Notes: a model not told the origin generated them from the letters alone. A DNA stretch of 64,000 nucleotides from Brevibacterium sp. 239c (GCF_900169365.1 NZ_FXZH01000005.1:124001-188000); one strand, 5' to 3'; positions 25,624 to 35,497 are shown, numbered from the stretch's first letter. Numbers and translations are program-made.

Positions 25624-26562
25624 TCAGGTGTGGAGGACCTCGCGCACATCGGCAATATCCTCATGCATCTTCACAACGAGTTCGTCCATGCCGGTGAACG
25701 TCACCTGTCCCCGGATCCGTGACACGAATTCGAGTGTCATGTGCCTGCCGTAGACGTCGAATTCCCCAAATTCCTTATCGAGAACATGCGCTTCGACGCG
25801 TCGGATGTTGCCTTCGAACGTGGGATTCGTCCCCACCGAAATGGCGGCAGGGTAAGCCTGATTCTCCCCGGAGAAAGTCGCCCACCCGGCATAGACGCCG
25901 TCGGCGGGAATGAGGCCGGCGGCATCCTCGGACAGGTTCGCGGTCGGGAACCCGAGGTCGCGACCGCGGGCATCGCCGTGGACGACAGTCCCCTCAACCC
26001 GGTGGTAGCGACCCAGCTGATCAGCAGCCTCGGCGACATCACCGGCGGCGATCTGCTCACGGATCCGGGACGAGGAGTACCGTCCCCCACGTCCGACCTC
26101 TTCGATCGTCTCGGTCCGAAATCCGTATTTCTCGCCGAGGTGGCGCAGAGTTTCGATGGTGCCTTCGTTGTCTTTGCCGAAGCGCACATCATCGCCGACG
26201 ACGACGACTTCACAGTGCAGAGCCTCAACGAAGTAGGTGCGGACGAACTCCTCGGCGCTCTGGGCCGCGAAATCGAGGTCGTAGCGCTGGACGAACAGGG
26301 CGTCGATGCCGGTGTCCGAAATGAAGTCGGCCTTCTGCTTCGTGCTCGTGATCATCGGAGTGGGTCCATCCGGGCGGTGGACCGTGCGCGGATGCGGGTC
26401 GAAGGTCATGGCCACGGAGCGCAGAGATCGCTCGCGGGCCAGCGCCGCGACGGCTTGGAGAACGGTCTGGTGACCGCGGTGGACCCCGTCGAAGTTTCCG
26501 AGGGTCACGACGGTGCCGACATCGTCGGTCCTGACCTCATTCAGTCCGTGATAAAGCTCCAC
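25624..26562 (-). CDS. ribF: Bifunctional riboflavin kinase / FAD synthetase
   Basis: About 312 residues. The N-terminal FAD-synthetase (FMN adenylyltransferase) domain has TLGNFDGVHRGHQTVLQAV near residue 18 and SSSRIREQIAAGDV near residue 165. The C-terminal riboflavin-kinase domain has GRDLGFPTANL near residue 200 and GVYAGWATF. It makes FMN and FAD from riboflavin and ATP. GTG 26562 is preferred (AAGGAG ten bases upstream); ATG 26586 is possible but has no ribosome site. The gene lies between the SatD-like pair and rpsO in the conserved truB-ribF-rpsO order. The flavin link fits the flavoenzyme-rich neighbourhood but is generic. Confidence 0.95.
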   Translation of the reverse strand: MELYHGLNEVRTDDVGTVVTLGNFDGVHRGHQTVLQAVAALARERSLRSVAMTFDPHPRTVHRPDGPTPMITSTKQKADFISDTGIDALFVQRYDLDFAAQSAEEFVRTYFVEALHCEVVVVGDDVRFGKDNEGTIETLRHLGEKYGFRTETIEEVGRGGRYSSSRIREQIAAGDVAEAADQLGRYHRVEGTVVHGDARGRDLGFPTANLSEDAAGLIPADGVYAGWATFSGENQAYPAAISVGTNPTFEGNIRRVEAHVLDKEFGEFDVYGRHMTLEFVSRIRGQVTFTGMDELVVKMHEDIADVREVLHT

Positions 26563-26651
26563 TCGACGTTTGCTCCTTCCGTGCACCGAATCAGGTTATC
26601 TCAGAGATGTTCCCACGTGCTAACCCGCTCCCCTGTCGGGAGATGGCTCTG

Positions 26652-27029
26652 TCAGGAGATGACCGCCCAGCCGATCACACCGATCAAGGATGCGATCGCG
26701 ATGGACACGAACGTGCCGATGATGAATCGTTCGCCGGCGGCAGACGACGATTTGATCTCTGCGAAGCGCCCGAGCCCCTTGACTGCGATGACGACGGCCA
26801 TGAGCTCGGGCCGCCCCAGCACGATGGCACCGGCGATGAGTGCACGCTCGACGATGCCGATCCACATTCCACCCCGCAGGACCTCGATGTCCTCACTGCC
26901 GGTGCGACTCGGCTTCGAACCGGGGCCGTCGTGGGTCAACCTCAGGAACAGCGGAACCAGCGGGTACCCGCCTGCCCCGGCGACGATTGCGGCGAGGACC
27001 GCGATGAGTACGTCAAACCACAAGGGCAC
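26652..27029 (-). CDS. Small membrane protein of unknown function, coupled to the SatD-like gene
   Basis: About 125 residues with three or four predicted membrane helices: an N-terminal segment WFDVLIAVLAAIVAGAGGYP, a middle region around GMWIGIVERALIAGAIVLG and a C-terminal TFVSIAIASLIGVIGWAVIS. The middle contains GRPELMAVVIAVKGLGRFAEI with charged residues in the loop. GTG 27029 or TTG 27023 lies inside the end of the SatD-like gene, so it is translated by coupling. The pairing of a SatD-like regulator with this kind of membrane protein suggests that the two work together; the function is unknown. Confidence 0.75.
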   Translation of the reverse strand: MPLWFDVLIAVLAAIVAGAGGYPLVPLFLRLTHDGPGSKPSRTGSEDIEVLRGGMWIGIVERALIAGAIVLGRPELMAVVIAVKGLGRFAEIKSSSAAGERFIIGTFVSIAIASLIGVIGWAVIS

Positions 27030-27657
27030 CTGCCTGAGAATCGCTGCCTGAGCCGGCTTCTGACCGAGCGAGGTGGAAGGTCGAGAGCGCGCAGGCGCCT
27101 TCGATGAGTTCCACACTGCCCGGGGAGAGCACCCGCGACACAGCTTGTTGGGAGACGTCGAAATGTTCGGCGATGTCGTGCTGTGTGGATTCGGGCCGGT
27201 CGAGTCGACGTTCGATGTAGCGACGTGACTGAGACCGGATGTTCTCGAATGTCCAGACCATCAGCCGCAGAGCACTTTCGGCCAGTTGCGACTGCTCGGT
27301 CGCCGGATCCGACTGCTCGGTCGTCGGATCCACGACGAGATGCGCCGGCGCCCCCTTTGCGGCCTCGACCGCGCGCCTGGCTGCATAGAAGGCCTCTCCC
27401 CTGCCCTCGGCAGTGGAGGCCGGTAATGGGGTTTCGACCGGGCCGATGCCGATTCCGATATGCCACCCGGTCTGAGCAGCCAACAGTCGGACGGCCAGAG
27501 TCACCTGTTCCGCCGAGCTGAGAACGCCCTGCACCTCATCGCCGATCGTGCGTTCGAAGCCCCGCTGGGTCTCAACGCGGGCGAGGATCTCAAGCAGACC
27601 GGGCACCTCATCGGTGCGGTCGCGGGATCCTCGCTGGTCGATGGTCATGACATACAT
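27013..27657 (-). CDS. SatD-family protein with C-terminal HTH
   Basis: A 214-residue protein that begins MYVMTIDQRGSRDR and contains a nucleotide-cyclase-like N-terminal half (ERTIGDEVQGVL near residue 37; HIGIGIGPVETPLP near residue 70; EGRGEAFYAARRAVEAAKG near residue 87). The C-terminal winged HTH has QHDIAEHFDVSQQAVSRVL near residue 165. This layout matches the SatD family, named from the Streptococcus mutans sat operon. It is probably a DNA-binding regulator. A tandem 7-residue repeat (DPTTEQS-DPATEQS) near residue 115 links the two halves. TTGTA-type inverted repeats just upstream (27702-27734) suggest autoregulation. It overlaps the membrane-protein gene. Confidence 0.75.
   Translation of the reverse strand: MYVMTIDQRGSRDRTDEVPGLLEILARVETQRGFERTIGDEVQGVLSSAEQVTLAVRLLAAQTGWHIGIGIGPVETPLPASTAEGRGEAFYAARRAVEAAKGAPAHLVVDPTTEQSDPATEQSQLAESALRLMVWTFENIRSQSRRYIERRLDRPESTQHDIAEHFDVSQQAVSRVLSPGSVELIEGACALSTFHLARSEAGSGSDSQAGALVV
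27290..27331. repeat. 21-bp tandem repeat in the SatD-like gene
   Basis: Two adjacent 21-bp copies (27290-27310, 27311-27331) differ at one base and encode two heptapeptides with the sequence TEQS, in the linker between the N-domain and the HTH. Confidence 0.8.
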
Positions 27658-27701
27658 GACTCAAGTACACCAAACCCGCTGACAAGAAACAAGCGTTTCA
27701 G

Positions 27702-27734
27702 TTGTATTGACTGAATACAAGCAAATCACTTGTA
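27702..27734. promoter_or_regulatory. Overlapping TTGTA inverted repeats upstream of the SatD-like gene
   Basis: TTGTATT-GACTG-AATACAA (27702-27720) overlaps TACAAG-CAAATCA-CTTGTA (27716-27734). The array lies 45-77 bp upstream of the SatD-like start and next to the truB stop, in an AT-rich island. The likely role is an operator for autoregulation. Confidence 0.55.
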
Positions 27735-27737
27735 CTA

Positions 27738-28655
27738 TCAGGCGAGGTCGATGGCGAATGCCGTCTGGGACTTCAGCACTCCCCCGGCTCGCACCTCGGC
27801 GATCGAGACGAGCTCATCGCCGGAGACCACAGCGACCTCGCTGCCCTGCTCAGGGCTGCGGTCCGTGCTGACCCTCTTGCCCTGCATGAGTGCCTTGGCC
27901 TCCTCCGAGTCCACGTGCACCGTCGGAAGCAGGGTCTGGGCCACCTCGGCGAGGGATATCAGTGCGGGCGCCCCGGTGTCGAGATCCTCGGGGATCGTCA
28001 CCGCCTGGTCCAGGTCGAAGGCGCCCACGCGGGTGCGCCGCAGCGCGGTCAGATGGCCATGGACGCCGAGGCTGGTGCCAAGATCTCGCGCCAGAGCACG
28101 CACATAGGTTCCCGATGAGCAATCGACTTCGACGTCGACGTCAATGTGACCCTCGGCAACGGAGAACCGAGTATCGAGAATGGTGAAGTTCGAGATCTCG
28201 ACCCTGCGGGCCTTGAGCTCAACGTCTTCACCGGCACGCACGCGGGCGTAGGAGCGTTGGCCGTTGACCTTGATTGCGGAGACGGCACTGGGAACCTGGT
28301 CGATCGATCCCGTCAGCGCGAGAACGCCTTGGGCGATCGACTCACCGGTGACTGCCGCCAGTGCGGCCGGTTCGGCGAAGAGATCCGGTTCGGAGTCCGC
28401 GTCATCCGTGGGCGTGGCCGAGCCGAGGCGGATCGTGGCCAGATAGGTTTTGGACACACCGGTGATGTATCCCAGAAGTTTGGTCCCGCGGCCCAGTCCG
28501 AGCACGAGCACGCCCGTGGCCATCGGATCGAGTGTTCCGGCGTGCCCGACCTTGCGGGTGCCGTACCAGCGCCGAATCCGAGAGACGACGCCGTGGGAAG
28601 TCAGGCCCTGGGGCTTGTCACAGACAAGGACGCCCTGTGGCGCGGAATCGTTCAC
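27738..28655 (-). CDS. truB: tRNA pseudouridine(55) synthase
   Basis: About 305 residues. It makes pseudouridine 55 in the T-loop of tRNAs. The N-terminus carries VLVCDKPQGLTSHGVVSRIR; the catalytic aspartate is in VGHAGTLDPMATGVLVLGLG near residue 45; KTYLATIRLGSATPTDDADS and SSGTYVRALARDLG (the RALARDLG motif) follow. GTG 28655 is chosen because it directly precedes the conserved domain and follows the stop of the upstream gene by 13 bp. It belongs to the conserved rbfA-truB-ribF block, here interrupted by inserted genes on both sides. Confidence 0.94.
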   Translation of the reverse strand: MNDSAPQGVLVCDKPQGLTSHGVVSRIRRWYGTRKVGHAGTLDPMATGVLVLGLGRGTKLLGYITGVSKTYLATIRLGSATPTDDADSEPDLFAEPAALAAVTGESIAQGVLALTGSIDQVPSAVSAIKVNGQRSYARVRAGEDVELKARRVEISNFTILDTRFSVAEGHIDVDVEVDCSSGTYVRALARDLGTSLGVHGHLTALRRTRVGAFDLDQAVTIPEDLDTGAPALISLAEVAQTLLPTVHVDSEEAKALMQGKRVSTDRSPEQGSEVAVVSGDELVSIAEVRAGGVLKSQTAFAIDLA

Positions 28656-28668
28656 GTGGCAGGTGCGA

Positions 28669-29541
28669 TCAGTTGAACGATACGTGCACGTGGTCGAAGT
28701 GGTTGTCCGTTGGTGATCCACGGTCTTCCATGCTGGACCAGCCGCTGCCGGGGTTCCAGATGCGCTGCTTCCAGATCACGTACTTGACGTTGAGGGCACC
28801 CGAGTTCTTGATCAGGTAGTCGGCGATGCGGTCGCCGGTGGAGTCGGCGATCATGATATCGACGGCCCCGCCTGTGTAGTGGTCGGATGTGCCGGAGCCC
28901 GGGCGAACGCCGCCGTAGGTCTTGACCTCGGGGAATTTCGCACACACGGCGCGGTAGCCGTTGACCGCATTGGGCTGCAGACCGGATTCGATCGAGGACG
29001 AGACCGAGCAGGGCTCGTTCGAGATGCCGGATGGGGTGTCTCCACCCTTAGAGGACTTGTCGTCGGAGGACTTCGCGCTGCCGGACTCCGCGTCGGCCTT
29101 CTCAGTCGTCGCAGACGGTTTGGGCTTCGGAGTTTTGACGTCGAGCGTCGTCTTCGATGTCTTGTTCTTGTACTTGGGATCGTCCTTGACATCCTTGATG
29201 TACTCTTCGCCGGCCTTCTTGCGCTGGGCGTCGATCTCGTCCTGGCTGACAGCCGAAGGCCTCGACTGCGGCTGCTGCGCCGAGGTCTCAGCTGCCTCGG
29301 TCGTGACGTTGCCGGCCTCGGGCGGGCTCATCACGACGGTGGAGCCGACAACGGCTGCAGTGGCGGCGGCCGGAACCGCGATAGCGGCAACGACAGGACG
29401 CTGACGGACAGTGGCCAACACCGAGGTGGCGGTTGACGGCGCGTCCGAGGAGTGCCGACCGGCAGAGCGCTTGCTGGCGGGGGTCAGATCCCGGACCAGC
29501 TGCTTAGCAAAGCCAGGCTTTGGCGAAGAGTGCTTACCCAA
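28669..29541 (-). CDS. Secreted/anchored protein with C-terminal VldE-like (ARB_07466-type) domain
   Basis: A 290-residue protein with a basic N-terminus, one hydrophobic segment (PVVAAIAVPAAATAAVVGST, about residues 49-68) that can act as signal or anchor, a long Lys/Ser/Thr/Pro-rich low-complexity linker (residues about 80-175) and a compact C-terminal domain (about 180-290). The domain has RAVCAKFPEVKTYGGVRPGS, the zinc-type pattern SDHYTGGAVDIMI and the final DHVHVSFN, which together resemble a Hedgehog/D,D-peptidase fold. It is probably exported to act on or bind the cell wall. The gene sits where many actinobacteria have the DHH phosphatase nrnA, between rbfA and truB. An AT-rich upstream region (29542-29687) contains its promoter. 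Confidence 0.75.
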   Translation of the reverse strand: MGKHSSPKPGFAKQLVRDLTPASKRSAGRHSSDAPSTATSVLATVRQRPVVAAIAVPAAATAAVVGSTVVMSPPEAGNVTTEAAETSAQQPQSRPSAVSQDEIDAQRKKAGEEYIKDVKDDPKYKNKTSKTTLDVKTPKPKPSATTEKADAESGSAKSSDDKSSKGGDTPSGISNEPCSVSSSIESGLQPNAVNGYRAVCAKFPEVKTYGGVRPGSGTSDHYTGGAVDIMIADSTGDRIADYLIKNSGALNVKYVIWKQRIWNPGSGWSSMEDRGSPTDNHFDHVHVSFN

Positions 29542-29687
29542 TGCAGAAATCCCTTGACAGAGTCGTAATCATTTCGTTACCAGAAAAAGTCTAAACCAGA
29601 ACCGAAAGATAACAAAACTGTTACGTGAAGTTTTTTGCTCACAGTGACAGAGATCGCGTCTGCGCGGTTTCCCGCGCGGTTCAGCGC

Positions 29688-30122
29688 TCAGTCCTCGTCT
29701 TCGACGTCGGCCCTCTTGTAGGGGTCGACATCTCCAGCAGGTTTCGCGTCCTTGGCCAGGCCGGCCACCCGAGCGTCATCGGCTGCGGCTTTGGCGAGAA
29801 GACCGTCGAGGTGAGCGGCGGCCTCCGGCACGGCGTCGGCGATGAATTCGAGGCTCGGGGTGAGTCGAATCGTGAGGCCCTTGCCGACCTCGGAGCGGAT
29901 GAAGCCCTTCGCGGATTCCAGTGCTTTGCCTGTGGCTTCCAGGTCCTGTCCGTCGCCGAAGACCGTGTAGAAGATCGAGGCGTGCTGCAGATCTCCGGTC
30001 ACGCGCACATCGGTGACCGTGACGAAACCGAGACGTGGGTCCTTGAGTCTGCGTTCGATCGTGCTGGCGACGATGACCTTGATCTGGTCGGCGATCTTAC
30101 GCGCCCGAGTTGCATCTGCCAT
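29688..30122 (-). CDS. rbfA: 30S ribosome-binding factor RbfA
   Basis: A 144-residue assembly factor for 30S maturation (16S 5' helix). MADATRARKIADQIKVIVAS begins the single KH-like domain, followed by RLKDPRLGFVTVTDVRVTGDLQHASIFYTV (split near residue 25) and a C-terminal acidic/lysine tail. ATG 30122 has GAAGGA upstream. It is co-directional with infB, as in most bacteria, but separated from it by 215 bp with a hairpin. Confidence 0.95.
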   Translation of the reverse strand: MADATRARKIADQIKVIVASTIERRLKDPRLGFVTVTDVRVTGDLQHASIFYTVFGDGQDLEATGKALESAKGFIRSEVGKGLTIRLTPSLEFIADAVPEAAAHLDGLLAKAAADDARVAGLAKDAKPAGDVDPYKRADVEDED

Positions 30123-30264
30123 GGTGTCTTCCTTCTTCGTCTGAATCGTGTTCGTGACCGAGTTCGTTGGGAACTGCCACTTTCGTCTCTGGGGTGGTGC
30201 TGTGCGTGAGTTTCTGGGTGTAGCTGGGCGCCGAAGCACAGACCGGGTCCTGCCCGGGCCGTAT

Positions 30265-30295
30265 GCGGGCGAGTGGACTCATGCCACCCGCTCGC
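30265..30295 (-). terminator. Hairpin downstream of infB
   Basis: A 12-bp imperfect stem (30265-30276 with 30284-30295, two wobble-type mismatches) with a 7-nt loop, 43 bp after the infB stop. It may terminate or attenuate before rbfA. Confidence 0.5.
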
Positions 30296-30337
30296 ACACT
30301 ACCCGTTCAGAACCCGGCCTGGAGAGCGATGCGCTGA

Positions 30338-33300
30338 TCAGTCGCGAGGCTTCTCACGCATCTCGACGGTCTCGATGATGTCACCGGTTCGCAGATCGTT
30401 GAAGCTGCCCAGGCCGATGCCGCACTCGTATCCTTCGCGGACCTCGGTGGCATCGTCCTTGAAACGACGCAGGGACTCGATCTTGACCTTTTCCCCGACG
30501 ACCACGCCATCACGGGTGACGCGAGCAGACGCGTTCCTGGTGATGTGACCGTCGCGAACGATACAACCGGCGATGTTGCCGAACTTCGAGGAACGGAAGA
30601 CTTCGCGGATTTCCGCGGTGCCTGTCTGGACCTCTTCGTACTCCGGCTTGAGCATGCCCTTGAGCGAGCTCTCGATATCGTCGATCGCCTGGTAGATGAC
30701 CGAGTAGTACCGGACGTCGACGCCTTCGCGTTCTGCCAGGTCGCGTGCCTTCGCTTCCGGACGGACGTTGAAGCCGAGGACGATCGCATTGTCGACCGTG
30801 GCCAGGTTGATGTCGTTCTCGGTGATCGCACCCACACCGCGGTGGATGATGCGCAGGTCGACGTCGTCGCCCACATCGATCTTGAGCAGCGAATCTTCCA
30901 GTGCTTCGACAGCACCGGACACGTCGCCCTTGAGGATGAGGTTGAGCATGTCGACCTTGCCCTCGGCGAGCGCCTTGGTGAAGTCCTCGAGGCTGATGCG
31001 CTTGCGACCGCGAGCCTGAGCTGCGTTGCGCTCGATGGCGTCACGCTTCTCAGCGATCTGGCGGGCGGTGCGATCATCATCTGTGGAGATGAACGTGTCA
31101 CCGGCGCGCGGCACTGAGGACAGACCCAGCACCTGGACGGGACGGGATGGTCCCGCTTCCTCAACGAGGTTGCCGTTCTCATCAAACATGGCACGCACAC
31201 GTCCGTAGGCGGTGCCACACACGATGGCATCTCCCTGACGCAGTGTGCCGGAGTCGACGAGCACGGTGGCAACCGCGCCGCGGCCCTTGTCCAGCTTGGC
31301 TTCGATCGCGATGCCGCGAGCGGACTTGTCCGGGTTGGCCCGGAGGTCCAGTGCAGCGTCGGTGGTCAGCAGGACGGATTCGAGCAGCTTGTCGATGCCC
31401 TCGCGCTTGAGCGCGGAGATCGGCACGAACATGGTCTCGCCGCCGTATTCCTCGGCGACCAGGTTGTATTCGGTCAGCTGCTGCATGACCTTGGCGGGGT
31501 TGGCGCCTTCCTTATCCGTCTTGTTCACTGCCACCACGATCGGCACATTCGCGGCCTGAGCGTGGTTGAGTGCTTCAACGGTCTGCGGCATCACGCCGTC
31601 ATCGGCTGCGACCACGAGGATCGCAAGGTCGGTCGACTTCGCACCACGGGCACGCATAGCGGTGAACGCCTCGTGACCTGGGGTATCGAGGAAGGTGATC
31701 TTGCGATCGATGCCTTCGTGTTCGACCTCGGCCTGGTAGGCACCGATGTGCTGGGTGATTCCGCCGGCTTCGCGGGACGCCACGTTCGCGGAGCGGATGG
31801 CATCGAGAAGCTTAGTCTTACCGTGGTCGACGTGACCCATGACGGTGACGACCGGTGGGCGTGCTGCGAGATCATCGTCGTCCTCGTCCGCGGCTTCCGC
31901 GTCCAGGTCGATGTCGAAGGTCTCGAGCAGCTCACGGTCTTCGTCTTCGGGTGAGACGATCTCGATCTTGTAGCCGAGCTCCTCGCCGAGGACCTCGAAG
32001 GTGCCCTCGTCCAGAGACTGGGTGATGGTCGCCATCTCGCCGAGGTGGAAGAGCACGGTGACCAGGTTCGTCGGATCGGTGTTGATCTTTTCAGCGAAGT
32101 CAGCCAGCGAGGATCCACGACGCAGACGCAGCGGAGTGGTGCCGTTGCCGCGTGGAACAGAGACGCCACCGACGGACGGTGTCTGCATCTGCTCGAACTC
32201 GGCGCGCTTGGCCCGCTTCGACTTACGTCCCTTCTGACGGGGACCTCCACCGCGGCCGAATGCACCCTGGGTGCTTCCGCGACCGCGACCTGAGCCACGG
32301 CCGCCTGGGCCGCCTCCGGGTCCGCGACGACCTGCGGGTGCGCCGCCTGGGGCAGCACCTGGTGCACCGGGTGCGCCACCGCCGGCGGGCGCGTTGCCGC
32401 GTCCTCCGCCGCGACCGCGGCCTGGAGCTGGCTTGTTCAGCGCAGAGTTCTTCATCATCGATGGGTTGGGGCGAGGTGCGCCCGGGCGTGGTGCCGGTCG
32501 TGGACCTGCTGAGCCCTCTTCACCGGATGCACGAGGTGGCTTCTGGCCTGGCTTCGGCATTCCCTGCGAATTCGCAAACGGGTTGTTGCCCGGACGCGCA
32601 CCTGGACCACCTTGGCCACCCTGGCTGCCGGGGCGATTGCCGGACTTCGGTCCGCCGCGTCCTGCCGGCTTGGGCATTCCCTGTGCTGGTGCGAAGGGGT
32701 TGTTTCCGGGGCGAGCCGGCGAGCGACCGCCTGGCTTCGGAGCAGCGCCCGGCTTGGGTGCCGAACCTGGCTTCGGAGCAGCACCTGGCTTCGGCGCGTT
32801 CGACCGCGCTGCGGGCTTGGCCTGCTCAGCTGCGGGCTCGGTGGGAGCCGCAGCTGCGTCGGTGTCAGCGGCCTTGGCGTCTGCAGCTGGTTTGGCGTCT
32901 GCGGCCGGTGCTGCTGGTGCTTCGGACGTAGCCTCTGCGGCAGGCTTCGGAGCTGCAGCTGGCTTCGCACCGGGCTTGGCACCGGTCGACTTGGCTGCGG
33001 GCTTCGACTCTGCAGCCGTGGAATCAGCGGCTTCGGTCACTGCCGAGCTTGCCTTCGCCCCGGGTTTGGCGGCGGGTTTGGCTCCTGGCTTAGCCGAAGT
33101 CTTTGCGCCGGGCTTGGGCGCACCTGGCTTCGCTGCGGGCTTTGCGCCCGGCTTGGCTGCCGACTTCGAATCGGCGGATGCGCCGGATGCCTTGTCTGCG
33201 CTGGAGTCGGCTGGAGCCGAGTCTGCGAATGCTTCTCTCACCTTGCGCACAACCGGTGCTTCAAGGGTCGAGGATGCGGAGCGAACGAATTCGCCTAGGC

Positions 33301-33376
33301 CCTGGAGTTTCTCGAGGACGTTCTTACTTGTAGTGCCGAGCTCTTTCGCGAGCTCATGAACACGGGGCTTTGCCAC
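30338..33376 (-). CDS. infB: Translation initiation factor IF-2
   Basis: A 1012-residue GTPase that places fMet-tRNA on the 30S subunit. The N-terminal IF2_N segment ([20 protein letters not shown]) is followed by an exceptionally long Ala/Pro/Gly/Lys-rich region (residues about 60-380). The core has [20 protein letters not shown] (P-loop, near residue 510), [15 protein letters not shown] and [13 protein letters not shown], with IF-2 domains II-IV to the end. The start is GTG 33376 with AGGAG four bases upstream. The gene is downstream of nusA and ylxR as expected. Confidence 0.97.
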   Translation of the reverse strand: MAKPRVHELAKELGTTSKNVLEKLQGLGEFVRSASSTLEAPVVRKVREAFADSAPADSSADKASGASADSKSAAKPGAKPAAKPGAPKPGAKTSAKPGAKPAAKPGAKASSAVTEAADSTAAESKPAAKSTGAKPGAKPAAAPKPAAEATSEAPAAPAADAKPAADAKAADTDAAAAPTEPAAEQAKPAARSNAPKPGAAPKPGSAPKPGAAPKPGGRSPARPGNNPFAPAQGMPKPAGRGGPKSGNRPGSQGGQGGPGARPGNNPFANSQGMPKPGQKPPRASGEEGSAGPRPAPRPGAPRPNPSMMKNSALNKPAPGRGRGGGRGNAPAGGGAPGAPGAAPGGAPAGRRGPGGGPGGRGSGRGRGSTQGAFGRGGGPRQKGRKSKRAKRAEFEQMQTPSVGGVSVPRGNGTTPLRLRRGSSLADFAEKINTDPTNLVTVLFHLGEMATITQSLDEGTFEVLGEELGYKIEIVSPEDEDRELLETFDIDLDAEAADEDDDDLAARPPVVTVMGHVDHGKTKLLDAIRSANVASREAGGITQHIGAYQAEVEHEGIDRKITFLDTPGHEAFTAMRARGAKSTDLAILVVAADDGVMPQTVEALNHAQAANVPIVVAVNKTDKEGANPAKVMQQLTEYNLVAEEYGGETMFVPISALKREGIDKLLESVLLTTDAALDLRANPDKSARGIAIEAKLDKGRGAVATVLVDSGTLRQGDAIVCGTAYGRVRAMFDENGNLVEEAGPSRPVQVLGLSSVPRAGDTFISTDDDRTARQIAEKRDAIERNAAQARGRKRISLEDFTKALAEGKVDMLNLILKGDVSGAVEALEDSLLKIDVGDDVDLRIIHRGVGAITENDINLATVDNAIVLGFNVRPEAKARDLAEREGVDVRYYSVIYQAIDDIESSLKGMLKPEYEEVQTGTAEIREVFRSSKFGNIAGCIVRDGHITRNASARVTRDGVVVGEKVKIESLRRFKDDATEVREGYECGIGLGSFNDLRTGDIIETVEMREKPRD

Positions 33377-33508
33377 AGTTCTCCTGTCCGGGTTCTTTCC
33401 CGGTCAGGAAAGAACCTCATCAATGAAGAGCAGTTCTCATTTCACTGCTCTCTCGAATTCCGATAGCGGTGTCATCGCACGACACTCACAACTTGTCATC
33501 CATTCGGG

Positions 33509-33793
33509 CTACCCGCTCTTCTTGGGTTCGGTATCCATCCTCGGCAGGTCCGAGGCGGTGACCTTCGTTCGAAAGGCTCGAGCGAAGGATGCGGCCGTCA
33601 GCGCCTTCTTCAGGCATGTGGCGGTCGGGTGCACCCAGACTCCTCGTCCCGGAAGTGTCGCTGACACGTCATGGACGATGGCTGGATGCTGATCGGGTCG
33701 AATCACGAATCTTGTGAGTTCTTTCCGGTCGGCCTTTTGCCTGCAGGCGATGCACGTCCTTTGGGGTGCCGCGCCTACAATCACAGTAAACAA
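33509..33793 (-). CDS. ylxR: YlxR family RNA-binding/nucleoid protein (DUF448)
   Basis: About 94 residues with the DUF448 signature [20 protein letters not shown], then [19 protein letters not shown]. Family members lie between nusA and infB, bind RNA or act as nucleoid-type regulators, and are sometimes fused to RNase P-related functions. The start is uncertain: TTG 33793 or GTG 33784. Both lie just before the conserved core and neither has a strong ribosome site. Confidence 0.9.
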   Translation of the reverse strand: MFTVIVGAAPQRTCIACRQKADRKELTRFVIRPDQHPAIVHDVSATLPGRGVWVHPTATCLKKALTAASFARAFRTKVTASDLPRMDTEPKKSG

Positions 33794-33855
33794 TTCTACA
33801 GCACTTCCATCCCCACCTGTGCCACGGCTCGAGTGGTTCAGATCACGCTTGATGC

Positions 33856-34818
33856 CTACTCGCCTGGGATGATGTCAATCTTCCAACCGGTGAGCTTGGC
33901 CGCCAGACGTGCGTTCTGTCCTTCCTTGCCGATGGCCAGGGAGAGCTGGTCGCGCGGGACGATGGCGCGTGATTCCTGCAGGTCAGGGTCGAGGATGTCG
34001 ACCTTCGACGCTTTGGCGGGCGAGAGTGCATGGGCGATGAACTTGGCCGGGTCATCGCTGTAGTCGACGATGTCGATCTTCTCCTGGCCCAGTTCGTTCA
34101 TCACGGCGCGCACGCGGGAACCGAGTTCACCGATGCATGAGCCCTTCGCATTCACGCCGGGCTTCGTGGCGCGCACTGCCAGTTTGGTTCGGTGCCCGGC
34201 TTCACGAGCCAGGGAGACGATCTCAACGGTGCCGTCTGCGATCTCCGGTGCTTCGTGTGCAAACAGCCGACGAACGAGGTTCGGGTGCGTCCGCGAGACA
34301 GTGACAGAAGTTCCCTTAGGACCCTTGTGGACGTCTGCGATGTAGACGCGCAGGCGCTGTCCGTGACGGTAGGTCTCTCCGGGAACCTGCTCGTGCGGAG
34401 GCAGAACTGCCTCAACTTCGCCGAGGTCGACCTGCACCATCTGCGGGTCTCTGCCCTGCTGGATGGTGCCGGCGACGATCTCGCCTTCACGGCCCTTGAA
34501 GTTGCCGAGCACCGATTCGTCTGCGACATCGCGCAGACGCTGGTGGATGACCTGGCGAGCTGTCTGGGCAGCGATGCGTCCGAAGCCGGTGGGCGTATCG
34601 TCGAATTCACCGATCGGGTTGTCATCGTTGTCGAATTCGACCGCGAGGATGCGGACTTCGCCGGAGGTCTTGTCCAGTTCGGCGCGGGAGTCTGGCCACG
34701 CGCCCTCGGTCTTCTGATAGGCAAGGAAGAGCGCTTGTTCGATGAGTTCGATCAGAGTGTCGAGCGGAATCTCCCGCTCTCGCTCGATAATGCGCAGAAC
34801 ACTGAGGTCGATATCCAT
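33856..34818 (-). CDS. nusA: Transcription termination/antitermination protein NusA
   Basis: A 320-residue RNA polymerase-binding factor. It has the NusA N-domain ([20 protein letters not shown]), an S1 domain (about residues 110-180, [21 protein letters not shown]) and two KH domains ([20 protein letters not shown]; ending [23 protein letters not shown]). It lacks the C-terminal acidic repeats of gamma-proteobacteria, as is normal for actinobacteria. It lies between rimP and ylxR-infB. Confidence 0.96.
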   Translation of the reverse strand: MDIDLSVLRIIEREREIPLDTLIELIEQALFLAYQKTEGAWPDSRAELDKTSGEVRILAVEFDNDDNPIGEFDDTPTGFGRIAAQTARQVIHQRLRDVADESVLGNFKGREGEIVAGTIQQGRDPQMVQVDLGEVEAVLPPHEQVPGETYRHGQRLRVYIADVHKGPKGTSVTVSRTHPNLVRRLFAHEAPEIADGTVEIVSLAREAGHRTKLAVRATKPGVNAKGSCIGELGSRVRAVMNELGQEKIDIVDYSDDPAKFIAHALSPAKASKVDILDPDLQESRAIVPRDQLSLAIGKEGQNARLAAKLTGWKIDIIPGE

Positions 34819-34901
34819 GGCCTATATCCTCTCCGGCTCCCTCGAGCATTGAATTGTCGGTCTTCATTTATGCAGGCGTGACATTCTATCTCAGATTACG
34901 C

Positions 34902-35366
34902 TCACCGAAATTTGAGTTCGACCTGTGCCTTGACGATGTCGCCCAGCGACACGGTCCGCTTCTCACGGCTGGCGGGGTCGATTCCCGAAATTGAGTTCTC
35001 GCCCACATCGTCGAGATCGAGCTTGAAGGTATCCTTCTTCGTGCTGATTTCGAGTCGACGGCCGATCACGCGTTTGAAGTGCCGCGGGGATTCGAGCTTC
35101 CTCGTCGCCCCCGGGCTCGTCACCTCGAGCTGATAGGGCTTGTCACGGAAGATCTCGACGTCGTCGAGGGTGTCGCCGACGAGTCGGCTGGATTCGGCGA
35201 TCTTCTCCATCGACATCGGTTCCGTACTGGACTCGTCAAGGTCGACGACGACCGTCAGCGCCCGCCTTTGCCCTGCGGCGACTGCCTTGACCGATTCCAG
35301 GTAGAAACCGGAGGTCTTCAGCGGCTCCCGCAGAAGTTTCTCGATCTGCGCCACGTCTTCATCCAT
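34902..35366 (-). CDS. rimP: Ribosome maturation factor RimP
   Basis: A 154-residue protein for 30S maturation with the N-terminal DUF150 domain (QIEKLLREPLKTSGFYLESV, the VVDLDESSTEPMSMEKIAES stretch, YQLEVTSPGATRKLESPRHF near residue 85) and a C-terminal SH3-like domain. ATG 35366 has GGAGG four bases upstream, so a slightly longer frame from 35384 is rejected. It is first in the rimP-nusA-ylxR-infB cluster and starts divergently from the lipoprotein gene. Confidence 0.94.
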   Translation of the reverse strand: MDEDVAQIEKLLREPLKTSGFYLESVKAVAAGQRRALTVVVDLDESSTEPMSMEKIAESSRLVGDTLDDVEIFRDKPYQLEVTSPGATRKLESPRHFKRVIGRRLEISTKKDTFKLDLDDVGENSISGIDPASREKRTVSLGDIVKAQVELKFR

Positions 35367-35497
35367 GTGTCCTCCAGTCCTCATCCCGCGGCCGAGGGGT
35401 GCCTCGCGCGGGTACGTCGTATCTGCCCTGCTGATTGCCTATGCCCAACCCTAAGCGACTCCCCCGGGTGGGGTTAAGCATCCGCTACGATTGGCCT

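Noticed and set aside
32271..33359. Gly/Ala/Pro-rich 362-codon frame on the plus strand
   Set aside because: Reverse reading of the low-complexity N-terminal region of infB.
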